Positions 16,029 to 24,229 of a DNA stretch of 36,676 nt are shown piece after piece. The notes beneath the pieces were generated by a model that had not been told where the DNA came from, did no database searches, and was given only the letters and a program-made list of their open reading frames with translations. How positions within the stretch are numbered: the first letter of the stretch is position 1; the number at the start of each line of letters is the position of its first letter. Both the position numbers and the translations under genes were made by a program. Source of the DNA: an uncultured Methanobrevibacter sp. (GTDB lineage: Archaea; Methanobacteriota; Methanobacteria; Methanobacteriales; Methanobacteriaceae); NCBI RefSeq assembly GCF_902801725.1, contig NZ_CADCJB010000027.1:28765-65440 (forward strand), in the 5' to 3' direction.

Positions 16029-17477
16029 ATGTGTTCAATAGTAGGTCTTCAGGGTAATTTTGAAGGTAATGATATAATTAAAATGTTAAAAGTATCTAAA
16101 AGCAGAGGTCCGGATGAATCGGGCGTTTGGCTGGATGAGATTCATGTTAATATAGATTTGGATGAATTTGATGACAGCAATAATTATTCTATTGCTTTTG
16201 GCCATAATTTGCTTTCAATTTATGATTCTGATGATAGAGTTTCAAAAACTCAACCTGTAAGCAATGATAATTTGGTACTGACTTTTAATGGGGAATTGTA
16301 TAATTTCCATACGATTCGAAATTTGCTTAAAAAGGTTGGCGTCACTGCTGAAGTTACTTCCGATTCTGAAGCGTTGCTTTACTTGATTGACAGCTATAAT
16401 AAAGGAGACCTGCTTAAGGCAATTCAGATGGCAACACGCTTGATTGATGGGGATTATGCTTTTGCAGTATATGATGGTGAAAATTTAGCTCTTGTACGTG
16501 ACCCGTTAGGGGTTAAACCGCTGTTCTATTCAAGTAAGGATGGTAATTTTGGTTTTGCATCATCAAAAATCTCTTTAAAAGAGGTAGGATTTGACGACAT
16601 CAATACTCTAAAACCGGAGCACATATTGTTTAATGGCGAGGACATATCTCCTGCACAGCATCTGTATGAAAAAGTTAAAGAGGGGGATGTGGCCAAAATA
16701 GAAAAGATGCTAAAGTTAAGTGTAGTTAAAAGAATTGAAGGATTAAGAGAGGTTGGTGTAATATTTTCAGGTGGTGTCGATAGTTCCTATCTGGCATTGC
16801 TTTTAAAGGAAATTTCGGAAAACGTTCCACTTAAAATTAAACTTTATGCAGTTGGTGTTGAACAATCAAAAGATGTTGAAGCTGCAATTTATGCTTCAAA
16901 ATTCTTAAATTTGGATTTGGAAATCTGTGAAGTGACAGAAGAGTTAATAAGAGATGCTTTGCCTCATGTTGTAAAGGCCATTGGTGATGATAATCTTATG
17001 AAGGTGGGTGTTGGATTAACCACTTACTTTGCCACAGAATTGGTTGCAAAAGATGGAATAAAAGTCGCAATTTCAGGTCAGGGTGCTGATGAACTGTTCG
17101 GAGGATATAAAAGATATCTCAAAAGCTTTGTAGACGGAAGTCTGAATTGGACGCTTAGGGAAGACATGTCAAATATGTATCATGTAAACATGGAAAGGGA
17201 TGATGCCTGTTCAATGCTCAATTCAGTAGAGTTGAGATTGCCGTTTTTGGACAAAACTCTTGTTGAGCTAGTTTTAAACATTCCTGATAACAAAAAAATT
17301 GTTTCAATGCATGATGATATGAGAAAAAGCATTTTAAGAAAGCTTGCTTTTGAAGAGGGTCTGGATTATGAAATAGCCTACAGGCCAAAAAAGGCAGCCC
17401 AATACGGAACGGGCATTGATAAAATTTTAAGAAAGAAAATAATCCGGGATACGGATATTTCTCAATATCTGGATTAA
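16029..17477 (+). CDS. asnB: Asparagine synthetase (glutamine-hydrolysing)
   Basis: The enzyme makes asparagine from aspartate, ATP and glutamine. Cys2 after the initiator Met is the glutaminase nucleophile (MCSIVGLQG), followed by SRGPDESG, GHNLLSIYD, TFNGELYN and the DGDYAFAVYD region of the class II glutaminase domain. The synthetase domain has the ATP PP-loop FSGGVDSS near residue 247 and SGQGADELFGGYKRY later. At 482 residues it is short but typical of archaeal AsnB. It precedes a GatC-like gene and an aspartate-family cluster. A short acidic insertion (residues about 40-50) lies within the N-terminal domain. Confidence 0.95.
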   Translation: MCSIVGLQGNFEGNDIIKMLKVSKSRGPDESGVWLDEIHVNIDLDEFDDSNNYSIAFGHNLLSIYDSDDRVSKTQPVSNDNLVLTFNGELYNFHTIRNLLKKVGVTAEVTSDSEALLYLIDSYNKGDLLKAIQMATRLIDGDYAFAVYDGENLALVRDPLGVKPLFYSSKDGNFGFASSKISLKEVGFDDINTLKPEHILFNGEDISPAQHLYEKVKEGDVAKIEKMLKLSVVKRIEGLREVGVIFSGGVDSSYLALLLKEISENVPLKIKLYAVGVEQSKDVEAAIYASKFLNLDLEICEVTEELIRDALPHVVKAIGDDNLMKVGVGLTTYFATELVAKDGIKVAISGQGADELFGGYKRYLKSFVDGSLNWTLREDMSNMYHVNMERDDACSMLNSVELRLPFLDKTLVELVLNIPDNKKIVSMHDDMRKSILRKLAFEEGLDYEIAYRPKKAAQYGTGIDKILRKKIIRDTDISQYLD

Positions 17478-17579
17478 TTTTTTTTCAAATCATTATTTTT
17501 TTACAATTTTTCAATCTTTAACTTTATTAATATTAAAAAACATAATAAATATATTATTAATTATTAGGAGTTTTTAATT

Positions 17580-17795
17580 ATGACAATCGAAAAAGATGCA
17601 GAAGATATTATAGAAAAGTTCTCAAAAATATTGGAAGACATTCCTGATTCTGATGAAACATGGTATATTACAGATAATTTAAATTTAACACGTGAAGATA
17701 AGGCTCATGAGAAAAATCCTGAAAAAATATTGAGAAATGCAAGAATTGATAAGGAAGGAAATCTCGTTGTAAAAAGAGCTGATTGGACTAATTAA
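17580..17795 (+). CDS. gatC: GatC-like small protein (Asp/Glu-tRNA amidotransferase subunit C, probable)
   Basis: A 71-residue acidic protein. Its N-terminal helix (IEKDAEDIIEKFSKILEDIP) and C-terminal RADWTN after KILRNARIDKEGNLVVK match the short GatC version I recall from Methanobacteriales. GatC stabilises the GatA-GatB complex that converts Asp-tRNA(Asn) to Asn-tRNA(Asn). It is shorter than bacterial GatC (about 95 aa). TAGGAG precedes the ATG. The position between asparagine synthetase and the ACT protein agrees with the gene order I recall from Methanothermobacter. gatA and gatB are not in the window, so the assignment rests on pattern and context. Confidence 0.62.
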   Translation: MTIEKDAEDIIEKFSKILEDIPDSDETWYITDNLNLTREDKAHEKNPEKILRNARIDKEGNLVVKRADWTN

Positions 17796-17806
17796 GAGTG
17801 ATTTAT

Positions 17807-18292
17807 ATGAGATTAAACTTAGTTCTAGAACTTATGGATGTTCCGGGGCAGTTAGTTAAAGTGTTGGAGCCAATTGGCAGTCTTGGCGCAAATCTGGTAA
17901 CTGTCATTCATAAAAGGGATTATAAAACCGAAAATGGTAAAGTTCCTGTTCAACTTACTTTGGAAGGGGAATTAGAAGACCTCAAAAATGTTGTTAAAAG
18001 ATTTGAGGAGATGGGATTTACTATTACTCAAATGGATGATGTTATTTTAAAAGAAAAAATAAGTACTATCTTTTTCGGACATATTATTGATAATGATTTA
18101 AGAGACACGATGGATAGGATTAATGATTTGGACGGTGTCTCAATTGTTGGATGTGAAATTAAACTGGATGGGGAAGACAGATCCACTGCACTTTTAAATA
18201 TTGAAGCTGACATTGGTCTTAAACAGTTTATATTTGACAAAATTGAAGAAATTGCAGAAGAAAAAGATATACTTGTGATTAATGAAGTTTAG
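17807..18292 (+). CDS. ACT-domain amino acid-binding protein
   Basis: The 161-residue protein starts with an ACT domain ([35 protein letters not shown], shown here in part by [14 protein letters not shown] and [10 protein letters not shown]). A second ACT-like half is visible from about residue 85. Stand-alone ACT proteins bind amino acids and regulate biosynthetic enzymes. It lies directly before homoserine dehydrogenase, which here has no ACT domain of its own, so it may be its detached regulatory subunit (threonine or methionine sensor); this is an inference. ATG 17807 is preferred to GTG 17798, because GAGTGA then lies at the right distance. Confidence 0.87.
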   Translation: MRLNLVLELMDVPGQLVKVLEPIGSLGANLVTVIHKRDYKTENGKVPVQLTLEGELEDLKNVVKRFEEMGFTITQMDDVILKEKISTIFFGHIIDNDLRDTMDRINDLDGVSIVGCEIKLDGEDRSTALLNIEADIGLKQFIFDKIEEIAEEKDILVINEV

Positions 18293-18300
18293 TGATTATT

Positions 18301-19320
18301 ATGGATGAATGTAAGATTATTATAATGGGATTTGGATCAGTTGGCCAAGGTGTTGCCAATGCAATTTCCATGAAAAAAGATTTAATTAAGGATAAAACTG
18401 GAGTGGCTGTTAAAGTAGTTGCTGCTGCAGATTCATCTTCATCTGCAATCTCACAGGAGGGTTTGGATGAAGAACTACTTGTACAAACCAAAAAAGAAAG
18501 CGGAAAATTATCAGAATATCCTGAATTCGGATCAGATAAAAATGGTGAGGATGTATTGGATGCCGTTGAATATGATTGTCTTATAGAAGCAACTCCTACT
18601 AATATCGTTGATGCAGAACCGGCATTTTCATTAACACTTAAAGCTTTCGAACAAGGAAAAGATGTGGTCACATCAAATAAGGGACATTTAGCACTCAAAT
18701 TCAAAGAAGTTGTTAATGCTGCTGAAGAAGCTGGCGTTGAATTCAGATATGAAGCCAGCGTTGGTGGTGCTATGCCGATTATCAATCTGGCAAAGGAAAC
18801 AATTTCCTCATGTGATATCAAATCAGTCAAAGGTATTTTGAATGGTACTACCAATTATATATTGTCAAGAATGACTGCGGAAGGTTCCGATTATGAGGTT
18901 ATCTTGAAAGAATCTCAGGAATTGGGAATTGCTGAAACTGACCCTACACAGGATGTTGAAGGTATTGATGCAGCATGCAAAACTGTAATTTTGGCAAATT
19001 CACTTTTAGGCATTGATGCAACATACAGTGATGTTAAGGTTACAGGTATTTCAAAAATTAATTCACAAGCAATTGAATTGGCCAAAAAAGATGATTATTT
19101 GATTAAATTGATAGCTGAAGTATCCAAAGATAATTTGCAAGTTTCTCCACGTTTGGTTAAAAGGGGAAGCTCTTATGATGTAAGCGGAACTTTAAACATG
19201 GCTACAATCAAAACTGATTTGGCTGATGAAGTATCTGTAATAGGACTCGGAGCAGGTTCACTGGAAACTGCTTCTGCGATGTTGACTGATTTAATTAGTA
19301 TTTTAAAAAATAAAAACTAA
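18301..19320 (+). CDS. hom: Homoserine dehydrogenase
   Basis: This NAD(P)-dependent enzyme reduces aspartate semialdehyde to homoserine, the branch point to threonine and methionine. The nucleotide-binding motif [13 protein letters not shown] is at the N-terminus. [28 protein letters not shown] and [16 protein letters not shown] are the family signatures, the last including the catalytic Asp and Lys. The protein has 339 residues and no C-terminal ACT domain. ATG 18301 is chosen over an in-frame GTG at 18292 because AGTGAT then acts as the ribosome-binding site. It follows the ACT gene by eight bases, and its product feeds MetX (8537-10003). Confidence 0.96.
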   Translation: MDECKIIIMGFGSVGQGVANAISMKKDLIKDKTGVAVKVVAAADSSSSAISQEGLDEELLVQTKKESGKLSEYPEFGSDKNGEDVLDAVEYDCLIEATPTNIVDAEPAFSLTLKAFEQGKDVVTSNKGHLALKFKEVVNAAEEAGVEFRYEASVGGAMPIINLAKETISSCDIKSVKGILNGTTNYILSRMTAEGSDYEVILKESQELGIAETDPTQDVEGIDAACKTVILANSLLGIDATYSDVKVTGISKINSQAIELAKKDDYLIKLIAEVSKDNLQVSPRLVKRGSSYDVSGTLNMATIKTDLADEVSVIGLGAGSLETASAMLTDLISILKNKN

Positions 19321-19348
19321 TTAAATATTTTTTACTTTTTTTGATAAT

Positions 19349-20560
19349 ATGAAATATGTAATTTTTATTCCAGACGGATCAAGTGATTATCCTGTAGATG
19401 AATTAGACGGTAAAACTCCTTTGATGGTTGCTAAAACTCCAAATATTGATAAATTGGCCAGTAAGGGATTTGGAGGATTTACAAACAATGTTCCCGAACA
19501 GTATACTCCAGGTTCTGACGTTGCCAATATGAGTATTTTCGGATATAATCCTGCAGATTACTATACTGGTCGTGGACCGCTTGAAGCAGGAAGCGAAGGC
19601 ATCCCTACAGCACCTGAAGACGTAATCTTTAGATGCAATACAATATTCAGTGAAAATGATTCAATGGATGATTTCAATGCAGGCCATATCTCAACTGAAG
19701 AAGCAGATGAACTGATGAAAGGATTGAACGAATACTTCAATGAAAAGTATCCTGATTTTAAAGGCAAGTTCTACACTGGCGTAAGCTATAGACATTTATT
19801 TGTATATTCTTGTGAGAGTGTTGAAGATGCTAAAATCCTATCCCGCATCAAAACAATGCCTCCTCATGATATTGTAGGTGAAAAATTGGCTGATAATTTA
19901 TTTGGCGAATGTGAACTTGCCGAAGAGATTCAGTCAATAATGTTTGAGGCAAGGGAATTTCTCAAAGGTCATGAAATCAATCAAAAAAGGGAAATTCCTG
20001 CAAATATGGTATGGCTATGGGGACAGGGTGTAACTCCAAGCTTACCTAACTTTGAGGAAACTTATGGAATTACAGCTTCAGTCATTACTGGTGTTGATTT
20101 GCTTAAAGGTATTGGAAACTTCGCAGGCATGAACATTGTAGATGTGCCTGGAGCTACAGGATACTTCGATACAGATTATAATGCAAAAGGTCAATATGGT
20201 ATTGAAGCTTTAAAGGAAACTGACTTGTTGTTGATTCATATAGAAGCTCCTGACGAAGCAGGACATGCTCAAAATACTGAAGAAAAGGTCAAAGCAATCG
20301 AAAGAATCGATGAATTCATCGTTGGACCTATTATTGAAAGTTTAAAAGATGGTGAATTTAGAGGAGCAATTTTGCCAGACCATCCAACTCCAATAAGCGT
20401 TGGAACTCACACTCGCGATAATGTGCCTATTATCATCTTTGATTCTGAAAGAAATGGGGATGAATGTGAATCATTTGATGAAGAAGGTGTTAAAAAGGGT
20501 TCACTTGAATTTAAGGAAGGTCATTTCCTAGTTCAAAGATTAATTGATGGAGATTATTAA
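19349..20560 (+). CDS. apgM: 2,3-bisphosphoglycerate-independent phosphoglycerate mutase (archaeal type)
   Basis: The enzyme interconverts 3- and 2-phosphoglycerate in gluconeogenesis and glycolysis. It belongs to the alkaline phosphatase superfamily; the metal-binding start is IPDGSSDYPVDELDGKTPL, and the catalytic Ser is in DVANMSIFGYNP. GRGPLEA follows, then the metal ligands in HIEAPDEAGHA and ILPDHPTPISVGTHTRDNVPI. The 403-residue length is normal. It follows hom by 28 bases, as I recall it does in Methanothermobacter. One base separates its stop from the start of the flavin reductase gene. Confidence 0.96.
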   Translation: MKYVIFIPDGSSDYPVDELDGKTPLMVAKTPNIDKLASKGFGGFTNNVPEQYTPGSDVANMSIFGYNPADYYTGRGPLEAGSEGIPTAPEDVIFRCNTIFSENDSMDDFNAGHISTEEADELMKGLNEYFNEKYPDFKGKFYTGVSYRHLFVYSCESVEDAKILSRIKTMPPHDIVGEKLADNLFGECELAEEIQSIMFEAREFLKGHEINQKREIPANMVWLWGQGVTPSLPNFEETYGITASVITGVDLLKGIGNFAGMNIVDVPGATGYFDTDYNAKGQYGIEALKETDLLLIHIEAPDEAGHAQNTEEKVKAIERIDEFIVGPIIESLKDGEFRGAILPDHPTPISVGTHTRDNVPIIIFDSERNGDECESFDEEGVKKGSLEFKEGHFLVQRLIDGDY

Positions 20561-20561
20561 A

Positions 20562-21197
20562 ATGAAAGTATTGTTAGTAAACGGTAGTCCTAATAAAAAC
20601 GGTTGTACTTATACAGCTTTAACAGAAATTGAAAAAACCTTAAAAACCCATGATATTGAAACTGAAATATTCTGGATTAAAACAAAACCTATAATTGGTT
20701 GCATTGCCTGTATGAAATGTGGTGAAAAGGGGGAATGTACTTTTGACAATGATGTTGTAAATGAATTTGTCAAAAAGGCATATGATGCTGATGCATTCGT
20801 ATTCGGCTCACCGGTTTATTATGCTGGAGCTAATGGATCCATGACCTCATTTTTGGACAGGGCATTTTATTCAAACTCTCATGGTGCAGGTGGGGAGGCA
20901 TTCAAACACAAACCTGGTGCAGTAATATGTTCTGCAAGGCGTGCAGGTACAACTGCAACATATGACCAGTTGATAAAATATTTGGGAATAAGCCAAATGC
21001 CTATAATTTCATCTTTCTATTGGAACATGGTTCATGGGAACACTCCTGAAGAAGTCATGCAGGATGAGGAAGGATTGGGCACAATGAGACAATTGGCTCA
21101 TAATATGGCATTTTTCTTAAAATGTATTGAAGTGGGAAATGAAAAAGGTTTAACTCCAACTGAAGAACCTAAACCTCGTACAAACTTCATACGATAA
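20562..21197 (+). CDS. NADPH-dependent FMN reductase / iron-sulfur flavoprotein-like
   Basis: A 211-residue flavodoxin-fold protein: VLLVNGSPNKNGCTYTAL is the FMN phosphate loop, and FVFGSPVYYAGANGSMTSFLDRAF the second flavin region. A compact cysteine motif (CIACMKCGEKGEC, C-x2-C-x2-C-x5-C) near residues 47-59 matches that of the methanogen iron-sulfur flavoproteins, which bind a [4Fe-4S] cluster. Relatives lacking the full motif are simple FMN reductases. It may detoxify oxygen or peroxide, or reduce other acceptors. GGAG lies upstream of ATG 20562, one base after the apgM stop, so the genes are coupled. Three bases separate it from the MATE gene. Confidence 0.86.
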   Translation: MKVLLVNGSPNKNGCTYTALTEIEKTLKTHDIETEIFWIKTKPIIGCIACMKCGEKGECTFDNDVVNEFVKKAYDADAFVFGSPVYYAGANGSMTSFLDRAFYSNSHGAGGEAFKHKPGAVICSARRAGTTATYDQLIKYLGISQMPIISSFYWNMVHGNTPEEVMQDEEGLGTMRQLAHNMAFFLKCIEVGNEKGLTPTEEPKPRTNFIR

Positions 21198-21200
21198 ATC

Positions 21201-22556
21201 ATGAATATATTCAGAACTCCTGAAGGCTATCTCTATTCTAACAGGGCGTTGCTTGCATTATTCGTTCCGCTTTTAATTGAATATTCCTTGGAATTTCTTG
21301 TAGGATTTGCAGATTCTGTGATGGTGGCATCTTTAGGTGAGGCAGCAATTTCCGGAGTTTCATTAGTTGACTTTTTAGTTCAACTACTTATTTTTTCTTT
21401 TTCAGCTCTTGCAACGGGAGGTGCCGTCGTTGCAGGACAATATTTGGGTGATAATCAGATAGATAAGGCTCAAAATTCAGCAACCCAATTGGTCTGGTTT
21501 TCGACTATTTTGTCTACTGTTTTAATGATTGCAGTAGTTGTTTTGAGGCATTTTTTAATTGGAATTCTGTTTGGCCATATTGAGGCTGAAGTTTGGGCGA
21601 ATGCAGATGTGTATCTATACATTGTAGCTCTTTCTATTCCTTTTTTAGCTATTTATAATGCTGGAGCGGCTATTTTTAGGACAACCAATAATGCTTCACT
21701 GCCTATGATAGTTTTGCTAGTTTGTGATGTTTTAAATGTTATTGGCAATGCATTTTGTATTTACTATTTGGGATGGGATGTTCGCGGAGTAGCCATTCCG
21801 ACTGTAATTTCAAGGGTACTGGCAGCAGTGGCGATATTGTACTTCGCCACAGATGAAAACTACAAGTTACATATTAAAAGGACTTTGAAACATAAATTCG
21901 ACACTGTTATTCTTAAAAAGGTATTGCATGTTGGAATTCCATATGGTGTTGAAAACGGCCTTTTTCAATTGGGTCGTGTTTTAGTTTTAAGCATTGTTTC
22001 AACTTTTGGAACTATGGCTATTGCAGCAAACTCTGTTGGTTATGCTATTGGAATATTTTCTGTTTTGCCGGGTTTTGCAATAAATTTGGGTCTGACTGCA
22101 GTAATATCCAACTGTGTTGGTGCTAATGATTATGAACAGGCAAGATATTACAATAGGAAGTGTTTAATAATAGTTGTAGTTACTCATGTTATTATTAACT
22201 TGGCTATTTTCGCTTGTCTTCCTTTGATTTTGGGCATTTATAATTTATCAGCTCAAACTGCAGTCATGGCTGGTGAAATGATTGTTTGGCATGGGATTTT
22301 TGCAGTAATAATATGGCCGTTATCATTTACTCTGCCTGCAACATTTAGAGGAGCAGGTGACTCAAAATCAGTCATGTACATTAGTTTGGCTGTGATGTTT
22401 ACCTGCAGGATAGCCCTATCTTATGTGATTGCAAGTTGGATGGGCATTGGCGTATTTGGAACATGGATTGCAATGTTTATAGATTGGTATGTGAGGGCAG
22501 GAATTTATGTTTACAGGTATTTTTCAGGTAAATGGACAAAATACAGGGTGGTGTGA
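21201..22556 (+). CDS. MATE family efflux transporter
   Basis: The 451-residue membrane protein has about twelve hydrophobic segments in two homologous halves. Recognisable MATE features are EYSLEFLVGFADSVMVASLGEAAISGVSLVDF near the start, LATGGAVVAGQYLG, and in the second half GVENGLFQLGRVLVLSIVSTFGTMAIAANSVGYAI and FRGAGDSKSVMY. MATE proteins export cationic drugs or metabolites using Na+ or H+ gradients. The gene follows the FMN reductase with three bases between, suggesting co-transcription with apgM and the reductase. Confidence 0.93.
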   Translation: MNIFRTPEGYLYSNRALLALFVPLLIEYSLEFLVGFADSVMVASLGEAAISGVSLVDFLVQLLIFSFSALATGGAVVAGQYLGDNQIDKAQNSATQLVWFSTILSTVLMIAVVVLRHFLIGILFGHIEAEVWANADVYLYIVALSIPFLAIYNAGAAIFRTTNNASLPMIVLLVCDVLNVIGNAFCIYYLGWDVRGVAIPTVISRVLAAVAILYFATDENYKLHIKRTLKHKFDTVILKKVLHVGIPYGVENGLFQLGRVLVLSIVSTFGTMAIAANSVGYAIGIFSVLPGFAINLGLTAVISNCVGANDYEQARYYNRKCLIIVVVTHVIINLAIFACLPLILGIYNLSAQTAVMAGEMIVWHGIFAVIIWPLSFTLPATFRGAGDSKSVMYISLAVMFTCRIALSYVIASWMGIGVFGTWIAMFIDWYVRAGIYVYRYFSGKWTKYRVV

Positions 22557-22696
22557 GAATATTAATTTACACTCGGAACATTGCATATAAGTGCCTCTTG
22601 ATTAAATTTAAATTGTAAAATAAATAAAAATAATAAATGTCAATCTGAAAGTTAGATATAATTTTTTTAATGATGTATGATAAATGGGGTGTTTAA

Positions 22697-22864
22697 ATGG
22701 TTGATAGTGAAGATACACATGATGAACTTGTCGGTTTGGTAAATTTAAACGTTGCACATTATAAGGTAATCACCGACAATCAAAATTTAATTCTAAAAAA
22801 TCAGGAAATTTTGTCAAAGCAATTAGAAGACATTAACAAGAAATTGGATAAGCTATTGGAATAG
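22697..22864 (+). CDS. Small coiled-coil protein, 55 aa
   Basis: A complete short frame encodes an acidic start (MVDSEDTHDELVGLVNLNVA) and a strongly helical C-terminal half. That half has heptad-spaced Leu and Ile (LILKNQEILSKQLEDINKK then LDKLLE), indicating a coiled coil. GGGGTG precedes the ATG. It lies eight bases before the esterase gene, so they are probably one transcript. I know no family; the conserved-looking spacing and the clean coding start support a real gene. Confidence 0.7.
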   Translation: MVDSEDTHDELVGLVNLNVAHYKVITDNQNLILKNQEILSKQLEDINKKLDKLLE

Positions 22865-22872
22865 GTGTTTTA

Positions 22873-23649
22873 ATGGTACTGTTTAGAGGAGATATTAAGT
22901 GTAAAAGCTTGCAGAGAAGAACTTCAATCAGTGTCATACTGCCTGCAGATAATATCCATTTTTTACAGGATACTGAAGAAATAGTTCCACAACCTTACAG
23001 GACATTATATCTGCTTCATGGGTTGTATGGCAGTGATGACATATTCCTTGCAAACACTTCGATTCAGAAATTTGCGGAAGATAACGGGATTGCTGTTGTA
23101 ATCCCTTGTGGTGAAAACAGTTTTTATGTTGATAATGAGAAAGCTCATGCCTACTATGGAGAATATGTGGGTCAGGAGCTGCTGGACATAACCAGAAATA
23201 TATTTCCTCTGTCTGATAAAAAAGAAGACACTTTTATTGCAGGTTTTTCCATGGGTGGATATGGAGCAATTTGCAATGGATTAAAATATTATGAAAATTT
23301 TTCAAAAATTGGAATGATTTCTCCTGCATTAATTACTGATGACATTGTTAATTATACTGATGATAATAATGTTTTGCGTTCCAGGGATTTCTATGAATCT
23401 ATTTTTGGCAATCTGGATGAATTGAAAGGTTCTAATATGGATCCGAAATACCTGATTGAAAATTGTCCCTCCATTCCTGATATCTATATGGCATGTGGAA
23501 TTGATGATTTTCTTTTTGAAAAAACCGCTGATTTTTATAGATTTTTAAACTCCAAAAATATTGATGCCACTTTTGTAGGCGATGAGGGTGAGCATAATTG
23601 GGAGTTTTGTGATAAATATGTCAGGGAATTCATTAAAACATTGGTTTAG
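22873..23649 (+). CDS. Alpha/beta-hydrolase esterase (esterase D-like)
   Basis: The 258-residue protein belongs to the putative esterase family (PF00756). It has YLLHGLYGSDD (oxyanion hole region), the nucleophile elbow GFSMGGYG with Ser126, an acidic residue in ACGIDDFLFE (Asp211 or Asp212), and His241 in GEHNWEF. Relatives include tributyrin esterases, S-formylglutathione hydrolases and feruloyl or acetyl esterases. The absence of a signal peptide suggests a cytoplasmic enzyme. The substrate cannot be told from sequence. TAGGTG precedes the ATG. It is flanked by a coiled-coil gene and a zinc-ribbon gene in the same orientation. Confidence 0.88.
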   Translation: MVLFRGDIKCKSLQRRTSISVILPADNIHFLQDTEEIVPQPYRTLYLLHGLYGSDDIFLANTSIQKFAEDNGIAVVIPCGENSFYVDNEKAHAYYGEYVGQELLDITRNIFPLSDKKEDTFIAGFSMGGYGAICNGLKYYENFSKIGMISPALITDDIVNYTDDNNVLRSRDFYESIFGNLDELKGSNMDPKYLIENCPSIPDIYMACGIDDFLFEKTADFYRFLNSKNIDATFVGDEGEHNWEFCDKYVREFIKTLV

Positions 23650-23657
23650 GTGGTAAT

Positions 23658-24149
23658 ATGAAGTTATGTCCAAATTGTGGAGCAGTGTTGAGAGAAATAA
23701 TGGGAGGTTACAAATGCCCGGAATGTGACAGCATATTTGATGATGATGAGGTTGATGTTTCCAAATGCCCAAGCTGTGGTGGTGAATTGGAAGACTCTGA
23801 TGGTAAATTTCACTGTTCTGAGTGTGACATGACAGTCGATAATGAAGACACAGTTTTCAGCGATGACATGAGTTTTGATGATAATTATGGTTTTGAGGAG
23901 AGAGACTATGATTCTATGGTAAATAATGGGGATGAAATCTGTTTGAACTGTACTTTTTGGAGCGTAAGCCCATATGGACGTGCTTATGGGATGATTTGCC
24001 GTAAAGGATATCCTACAAACGGCCCGGGGGATTCCTGTAGTGAATTTATTCAGGAACATCATTTTGCAAGTTATGGCGATGATGGGCAGTATCAGTTTGA
24101 TGAGACAAGTAGGTATATTTCCAATAAGCTATTTAACTGGAAGCAATAG
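23658..24149 (+). CDS. Protein with three zinc-binding elements
   Basis: A 163-residue soluble acidic protein. Two zinc ribbons start it: CPNCG with CPECD (residues about 4-24), then CPSCG with CSECD (residues about 38-59). After an Asp-rich linker comes a third cysteine group, CLNCTFWSVSPYGRAYGMICRKGYP and then CSEF, with a C-x2-C-x(15)-C-x(11)-C spacing. The C-terminus is aromatic-rich. Function unknown; the ribbons suggest nucleic-acid or protein binding. AGGTGGTAAT precedes the ATG, and the gene follows the esterase by eight bases. Confidence 0.8.
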   Translation: MKLCPNCGAVLREIMGGYKCPECDSIFDDDEVDVSKCPSCGGELEDSDGKFHCSECDMTVDNEDTVFSDDMSFDDNYGFEERDYDSMVNNGDEICLNCTFWSVSPYGRAYGMICRKGYPTNGPGDSCSEFIQEHHFASYGDDGQYQFDETSRYISNKLFNWKQ

Positions 24150-24184
24150 TCTGCAAAAACTGAGTTTATATAATTGAATTAATA

Positions 24185-24194
24185 TTTTTATATC
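24185..24194 (+). promoter_or_regulatory. TATA box of pyrG
   Basis: TTTTTATATC lies 36 bases before ATG 24230. Transcription from about 24216 would give a leader of some 14 bases to that ATG, too short for a ribosome-binding site, or about 29 bases to the CTG at 24245. Confidence 0.4.
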
Positions 24195-24229
24195 ATGAGA
24201 AACTAAAATTATAATATAAGTTTTATTTT

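Noticed and set aside
16153-16179. Asp-rich DLDEFDDS motif within AsnB, like the repeat at the window start
   Set aside because: Similar acidic stretch, but it is a short loop within a conserved enzyme with no flanking similarity; probably coincidence.
23664-24062. 132-codon antisense frame in the zinc-ribbon gene
   Set aside because: The plus strand holds clear CxxC motifs and a ribosome-binding site. The antisense frame is compositional.
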